Of a stretch of 10,269 nt of DNA, positions 7,801-10,269 are shown piece by piece; position 1 is the stretch's first letter; each line of letters begins with the position of its first letter. The notes under the pieces are model-generated. The model was not told the DNA's origin. It did no database searches and was given only the letters and a program-made list of their open reading frames with translations. The stretch comes from Opitutia bacterium (GTDB taxonomy: Bacteria; Verrucomicrobiota; Verrucomicrobiia; Opitutales; UBA953): assembly GCA_021204635.1 (NCBI GenBank), contig JAJPZB010000158.1, forward strand, positions 1 through 10,269. The letters are read 5' to 3'. The translations under genes were made by a program, and so were the position numbers.

Positions 7801-8618
7801 TTCGCCTCGGCGGTTTCCGTCCACAGGTCTGTCGAGAGATTGTGGTAGTAGAAAAGCACGCGGGTGCGCGCGGAAAGTTTTTCGAGGAGCTCGAAGTGAA
7901 TACGCGGCAAGGTTGTCGGCGCAAACACGAAAACCCGCTTCGGGAGCGGCTTTTCCAAGTCATTGTCGCCGCGCAAAAATTTCAGGTGGCGCACGGCGGG
8001 CGGCTCGACGTCTCCTGTGTCGAGCTCGCGCCAAAGGTCTCGTTGCCGGCGATATTCCCGCCTGAAATCTTGCGGAAGCTTTTTCCCCGCCTTGTATGCG
8101 AGCTCCACGGCGTCGGGAAATTTCGGGTCATTCGGGTTTTGCCACGCGGCAATCATCTCGGGGCGCGAACTCTGGTAAGTCCAAAAAAGTTCCGAGAGAG
8201 CCTGCGACAAAACGATCAGATCTTCGTCGCGATTGTCGCGGAAAGAAAAGAGCGGGTTTCCGCCGTTTTGCCTGCTTTTCAAAACCTTGAAAATCCGCAG
8301 CGCGAGAGGCTCCGGCGACAATGCCTCTTTGTCGCTCTTGCTACGCGTCGCCGCCCCGATGACGTAGTTTAAAAATTGCTCCGGCGACAAAAATTTCACG
8401 TTCGCGCAAATCCCGTTTTTGCGGGCGAGAAACTGCCGCAGCCATGCGCCCTGCGCGTAGTTTGTCGCGAGCACAATCTCGGGCTCGATGGGGTCGCGAT
8501 TGTTGCGGATTTCCTCGGCGAGCTTTGTCGCGAGCGTCTCCACGGAGAATGCCGGAAATAGGAAAAAGCCCGTTCCCGCTTTGTTGTCGGCGTTTGTCGT
8601 GGTTGAAAAAAGTTCCAT
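4815..8618 (-). CDS. recC: Exodeoxyribonuclease V gamma subunit RecC
   Basis: This 1267-residue protein is the scaffold and Chi-reading subunit of RecBCD, which processes double-strand breaks for RecA. Segments that align with E. coli RecC by eye, in order: EPEIVL (45-50), DNLLHALQAEI (355-365), VNVAHTPLREMEILLDDL (421-438), SNIRWGI (542-548), SWRFGMRR (609-616), MQPLRNIPARAIYVAGMN (760-777), FPRG (781-784) and EDLQNFFVDPAEFIV (935-949). No Walker A motif exists, as expected for RecC's inactive helicase fold. Two insertions stand out: a Gly-rich linker from repeat DNA (374-404) and a charged stretch at about 551-608. Positions that contact Chi in E. coli (Gln38, Thr40, Gln44, Leu64, Trp70) align by eye with Thr52, Tyr54, Ala58, Ser78 and Asn84, so specificity may differ. 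I chose the ATG at 8616-8618, 37 bases after the rarA stop. An upstream ATG at 8738 would add 40 residues that overlap rarA and resemble no RecC N-terminus. recB and recD are not adjacent. Confidence 0.92.
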   Translation of the reverse strand: MELFSTTTNADNKAGTGFFLFPAFSVETLATKLAEEIRNNRDPIEPEIVLATNYAQGAWLRQFLARKNGICANVKFLSPEQFLNYVIGAATRSKSDKEALSPEPLALRIFKVLKSRQNGGNPLFSFRDNRDEDLIVLSQALSELFWTYQSSRPEMIAAWQNPNDPKFPDAVELAYKAGKKLPQDFRREYRRQRDLWRELDTGDVEPPAVRHLKFLRGDNDLEKPLPKRVFVFAPTTLPRIHFELLEKLSARTRVLFYYHNLSTDLWTETAEAKRLLREQLKNAGRWRQPSQNRAGAGSPPLSRPQLGSEENWLAMVAGNELLTAWGKAARPLAMRLIDDGFLDGNSNIDAAPARDNLLHALQAEIRENVADDNGVSGGDVVGGDHQGVGGDGVGGGNGLGGGNNEDCRHHKLPPHDESFLVNVAHTPLREMEILLDDLTKLFATNPDMRAKDVLIMLPNIEEYAPLIRAVFTKSPFPFSIADKTTLEHLPAISAFFDILKIATGEFRISEIVRLLECPPLARKLGLSEETDVPALQKLLLDSNIRWGISGDHRREEFDKFDRSPEKFSTTVGNYDDEHICRDNEKDEEQKFSEDRYERERQDRFFKNNSWRFGMRRNALGIMLGDDNDAQTAISFGNEPWISAQKISDSATAAGLLGKFYVLLETLEYLHDEFSSKKRHVKDWCDILRDSIEEKLLDFDDDNEKQMLQRAFADIRDAENLAGFSGDFCEAKTVIKLLEARSWENERISGMLRGRLTFCRMQPLRNIPARAIYVAGMNSGAFPRGADSSSLDLCANWAPALDNVRIENWDCTARDKDCLLLLEVLLAAKDFLRFSYVGREASSNAKLPPATPLAKLIESANNLSRRYGNAAPDFVREHRLHSFEDPESFGEIALLLSRQSEAATKEKREPALPHGLEFPLPLSPDEVARFGKITLEDLQNFFVDPAEFIVTRRLNLRKDWQEDEISDDEPADEMPNLYHSIPEFFEKHLQNNYVFSGDEEAASTWEFILDETRDARSRGEISALTDTRLSACNPSSPNNILSKTGLQWIVTKAFPGKNAEFVSTREHATFELDVALPSGCPIEKVSVVAKFKSVFRNKDTGEEVFVLFPRKNSGKDWCRKIAAIVAFVFIRRKFPHLAFRVMACSPRAKSEGEIPMLGSGDDIPAEISPEFFAENFVRGLGNPPLLFPEIPESKTSGGPVKFREAAIDEWEKSNYCTGAEAPQDRFASTIVFGGDLDWNSPFDFVEKISRLFPASPKKPQEKKRACKK
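7407..7499 (-). repeat. In-frame GGGTTGGTGG repeat cluster inside recC
   Basis: Five imperfect units of 15-21 bases lie head to tail on the coding strand. They are in frame and encode GVSGGD, VVGGDHQ, GVGGD, GVGGGN and GLGGGN. The exact octamer GTTGGTGG occurs three times (complement at 7435-7442, 7450-7457, 7471-7478). The last unit shares TTGGTGGTGGCAACAAT without mismatch with 10246-10262 at the right edge. Unit lengths are all multiples of three here but not in the edge clusters, which points to selection for frame. The insertion sits in a linker between DNLLHALQAEI and VNVAHTPL, a place where E. coli RecC also has a variable loop, so it is probably tolerated. Confidence 0.8.
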
Positions 8619-8636
8619 GTCGTTGTCGGTGTTTGT
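8581..8636 (-). repeat. Direct repeat flanking the recC start codon
   Basis: Two 17-base copies, 8581-8597 and 8620-8636, match at 15 of 17 positions (minus strand ACAAACACCGACAACGA and ACAAACGCCGACAACAA). The upstream copy ends right before the chosen recC ATG, and the downstream copy encodes part of TTNADN. The pair could reflect a short duplication of the leader. The leader is rich in A and C with no Shine-Dalgarno sequence. Confidence 0.4.
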
Positions 8637-8655
8637 GGTTTGTTGTGGTTCGTTT

Positions 8656-10068
8656 TTATTTCTTGCGCGCAGATTTTTTGCCGCCGCCCGCGCGATTTTT
8701 TGCCCGAATTTTTTCTCGCAATTCCGCCCAATGGGCAAGCCGTTCCGCGATCGCCGCCTCCGCGCCGTTTGTCTTCGGATTGTATATTTTTAGCGGGGTT
8801 TCGAGGTATTCTTGCCCCGAAATTCCCTCCGGAAATTCGTGCGAATACAAATATTCCGCGCCGTTCCCAAGCGATTTGTTCAGCTTTGTGTGGGCGTCGC
8901 GCAGGTGAATGGGGACGCTCTGCCGGCTTTCCCGCACGAGCTTGCGCGCTGCGTAAATCGCCTCTGTCGCGGAATTGCTCTTCGGGCAAGTGGCGAGAAA
9001 AAGCGTCGCGTGCGCCAATGTGAGTTGAGCCTCGGGCATGCCCACAAAATCGCACGCCTGCTGCGCCGCCACCGCGACCGTGATCGCCCGCGAATCCGCG
9101 AGGCCAATATCCTCGCTCGCCAAAATCACGAGGCGCCGCGCGATGAAACGCGGGTCCTCGCCGCCTTCGAGCATGACCGCGAGCCAGTAAATCGCCGCGT
9201 CGGGATCGCTCCCGCGAACAGATTTTATGAAGGCGGAAATCGTGTCGTAGTGGCTGTCTTCGTCGCGGTCGTAGCGAATTTGCCGCTCCCGCGCAAACTC
9301 CGCGATGTTGTCAAGCGTAATTTCAGAGTTGGGCGAAAGCGCGAGCGCAATGGTTTCGAGCGCGTTGAGCGCCCGCCGCATGTCGCCCTCCGACATTTTC
9401 GCGAGCACGGAAAGAACGTTTTCCGCCGCCGAAATTTTCAAGACGCCGAGCCCGCGCTCCTCGTCCGCAAGCGCACGGGCGAGCGCCGCCACCACGTCGC
9501 TCTCGCCAAGCGGCTCGAGGCGGAAAAGGTGCGAGCGCGACAGGAGCGGCGGAATCACGTAGAAGCCCGGATTGTGCGTCGTGCAACCGATGAGCCGGAC
9601 ATTCCCCGCCTCGACATCCGGCAAAAGCAAATCCTGCTGCGCCTTGTTGAAACGGTGAATTTCGTCGATGAGCAAAAGCGTGCGCAGTGCAGGGCGAAGC
9701 CGCGCCACGCGCAGGATTTCGCGGATCTCCGAGGTGTTGGAAAGAACAGCGTTCACGCGAACGCACCGGCAATTCGCCGCCCGCGCAATCACCTCCGCAA
9801 GCGTCGTTTTGCCGCAACCGGGCGGGCCGTAAAAAATCAGACTGCCAAAATTGTCCGTCGCAATGAGGCGGGGCAAAAGCGTCCCCGCGCCGAGAATTTT
9901 CTCGTGACCGATTATCTCGTCGAGAGTTCGCGGACGCATCCTCGCTGCGAGCGGACGACGAAAACCCTGCTCCCCCGCAGGCGCGCCATCTGCCCCCTGC
10001 GAGAAACCTTGTGCCGCCCCGAGTTCCTCGTCGGAACCAAAAAGCGAACCTGTGTCGTCTTCCGCCAT
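8656..10068 (-). CDS. rarA: Replication-associated recombination protein RarA (MgsA)
   Basis: This 470-residue AAA+ ATPase is related to clamp-loader subunits and works at stalled replication forks. PLAARMRPRTLDEIIGHE (39-56) is the typical family entry. Walker A is GPPGCGKTT (81-89), Walker B is LLLIDEIHRF (131-140), sensor 1 lies in GCTTHNP (161-167), the arginine finger region is LLSRSHLF (175-182) and sensor 2 is GDMRRALN (228-235). The C-terminal half holds the tetramer-forming domain, with HYDTISAFIKSVRGSDPDAA (273-292), and ends in a basic tail GGGKKSARKK. Length fits the family (E. coli about 447). The 36-residue N-terminal extension contains TGSLFG (6-11), which resembles a short beta-clamp-binding motif; that is inference. 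The start is secure: an in-frame TAA (10078-10080) lies 12 bases upstream of the ATG. recC follows after 37 bases, so the two repair genes are probably co-transcribed. Confidence 0.97.
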   Translation of the reverse strand: MAEDDTGSLFGSDEELGAAQGFSQGADGAPAGEQGFRRPLAARMRPRTLDEIIGHEKILGAGTLLPRLIATDNFGSLIFYGPPGCGKTTLAEVIARAANCRCVRVNAVLSNTSEIREILRVARLRPALRTLLLIDEIHRFNKAQQDLLLPDVEAGNVRLIGCTTHNPGFYVIPPLLSRSHLFRLEPLGESDVVAALARALADEERGLGVLKISAAENVLSVLAKMSEGDMRRALNALETIALALSPNSEITLDNIAEFARERQIRYDRDEDSHYDTISAFIKSVRGSDPDAAIYWLAVMLEGGEDPRFIARRLVILASEDIGLADSRAITVAVAAQQACDFVGMPEAQLTLAHATLFLATCPKSNSATEAIYAARKLVRESRQSVPIHLRDAHTKLNKSLGNGAEYLYSHEFPEGISGQEYLETPLKIYNPKTNGAEAAIAERLAHWAELREKIRAKNRAGGGKKSARKK

Positions 10069-10104
10069 ACCCTGTTGTTAAGTCTTGTGCCTCCCGAAAA
10101 TTTC

Positions 10105-10132
10105 TTTATCAGAAACTTGCCAAAAAGTCCAA
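10105..10132 (-). promoter_or_regulatory. Possible rarA promoter, weak
   Basis: The A/T-rich leader before rarA offers TTGGAC (10127-10132) and GATAAA (10105-10110) with a 16-base spacer, about 37 bases before the ATG. Both boxes are poor matches to the sigma-70 consensus. A better -35 box, TTGACT (10133-10138), has no matching -10 at the right distance. A GGGAGG at 10090-10095 is 21 bases from the start, too far for a normal ribosome binding site. Confidence 0.18.
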
Positions 10133-10134
10133 AG

Positions 10135-10269
10135 TCAAGGCTTTTTGTTGCCGCGCGGCTTGGTGGTGTCAGGGTTGGTGGTGAGCGGTTGGTGGCGGGG
10201 TTTGGGTTGGTGGTTAGAATTTGGGTCGGTGGAGGGAGTGGCGGGTTGGTGGTGGCAACAATCTCGCGC
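10135..10269 (-). CDS. Possible C-terminal end of an upstream gene (partial)
   Basis: A minus-strand frame is open from the window edge to a TGA at 10135-10137, giving 44 codons. The end reads PRHQPLTTNPDTTKPRGNKK followed by Pro: a low-complexity Pro/Thr/Asn/His tail with a basic end, similar in style to the basic ends of RarA and RecC here. It would be the last part of a gene in the same direction as rarA, with a 66-base gap. The frame is built almost entirely from the repeat cluster, which lacks stop codons in two frames, so this may be chance. No homology can be claimed from the visible part. Confidence 0.25.
   Translation of the reverse strand, partial: ARDCCHHQPATPSTDPNSNHQPKPRHQPLTTNPDTTKPRGNKKP
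10157..10262 (+). repeat. GGGTTGGTGGTG repeat cluster, right edge
   Basis: Six units of 12-39 bases can be read on the plus strand: GGCTTGGTGGTG, GGGTTGGTGGTGAGC, GGTTGGTGGCGGGG, GGGTTGGTGGTTAG, GGGTCGGTGGAGG and GGGTTGGTGGTGGCAACAAT. The octamer GTTGGTGG is exact at 10174-10181, 10188-10195, 10206-10213 and 10245-10252. Spacing is irregular. The G-rich strand is opposite to that of the recC and left clusters. The cluster may continue beyond the window. It is upstream of rarA and may lie inside the tail of the next gene. Confidence 0.75.

Noticed and set aside
5805..8372. Long plus-strand open frames opposite recC
   Set aside because: They mirror recC, have Arg-rich low-complexity translation and no family features. 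The TTNP-rich stretch is just the complement of the Gly-rich repeat.
8619..8738. Upstream ATG for recC at 8738
   Set aside because: It would overlap the end of rarA by 83 bases and add 40 residues with no resemblance to RecC N-termini. The ATG at 8618 follows rarA cleanly. It remains possible that the longer start is used.
10119..10151. Hairpin CAAAAAG-CTTTTTG between the right repeat cluster and rarA
   Set aside because: The stem is A/T-rich with a bulge, and the T-run is part of the stem itself rather than a tail. It is not a convincing terminator in either direction.

Overview
The window is one unbroken run of protein genes on the minus strand. Read in transcription order (right to left) they are rarA (10068-8656), recC (8618-4815), rseP (4766-2808), a CNNM/CorC-HlyC family membrane protein (2770-1430) and a PglE/EpsN-like PLP sugar aminotransferase (1345-215). 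Gaps are 37, 48, 37 and 84 bases. No rRNA, tRNA, CRISPR array or insertion sequence is visible. A Gram-negative host follows from rseP and recC. The wording of the RarA and RecC proteins, the moderately high GC with A/T-rich spacers, and five starts without a clear Shine-Dalgarno sequence would fit the PVC group, perhaps Verrucomicrobiota/Opitutae. That assignment is an impression and is not proven by the sequence.

Right part: RarA and RecC both act at broken or stalled replication forks. RarA is complete with all AAA+ motifs. RecC is the gamma subunit of RecBCD, a helicase-like protein with no Walker motif. recB and recD do not follow it, so the enzyme's other subunits must be encoded elsewhere. 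A hairpin with a T-rich tail between recC and rseP may separate the repair pair from the envelope genes.

Left part: RseP is an inner-membrane site-2 protease. At 652 residues it is much longer than the roughly 450 usual for the family, and the extra length looks like a third PDZ-like module. The CNNM/CBS protein is an inner-membrane protein of the ion-transport or stress type. The aminotransferase belongs to the bacillosamine/exopolysaccharide type but has no sugar-gene neighbours in the window.

The most unusual signal is a family of short G-rich repeats, consensus about GGGTTGGTGGTGRC. It forms a cluster at each window edge (1-120 and 10157-10262) and a third cluster inside recC (7407-7499), where it encodes a Gly-rich linker in frame. 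A 17-base unit is identical between the recC cluster and the right edge. The core GTTGGTGG, with seven exact copies, differs by one base from the E. coli Chi octamer GCTGGTGG and fits the Haemophilus Chi form GNTGGTGG. Chi is the sequence read by RecC itself. The repeats may therefore be recombination hotspots of this lineage, with part of the array lying in the gene for their own reader. They may equally be an unrelated minisatellite or G-quadruplex-type repeat. Both readings are testable.
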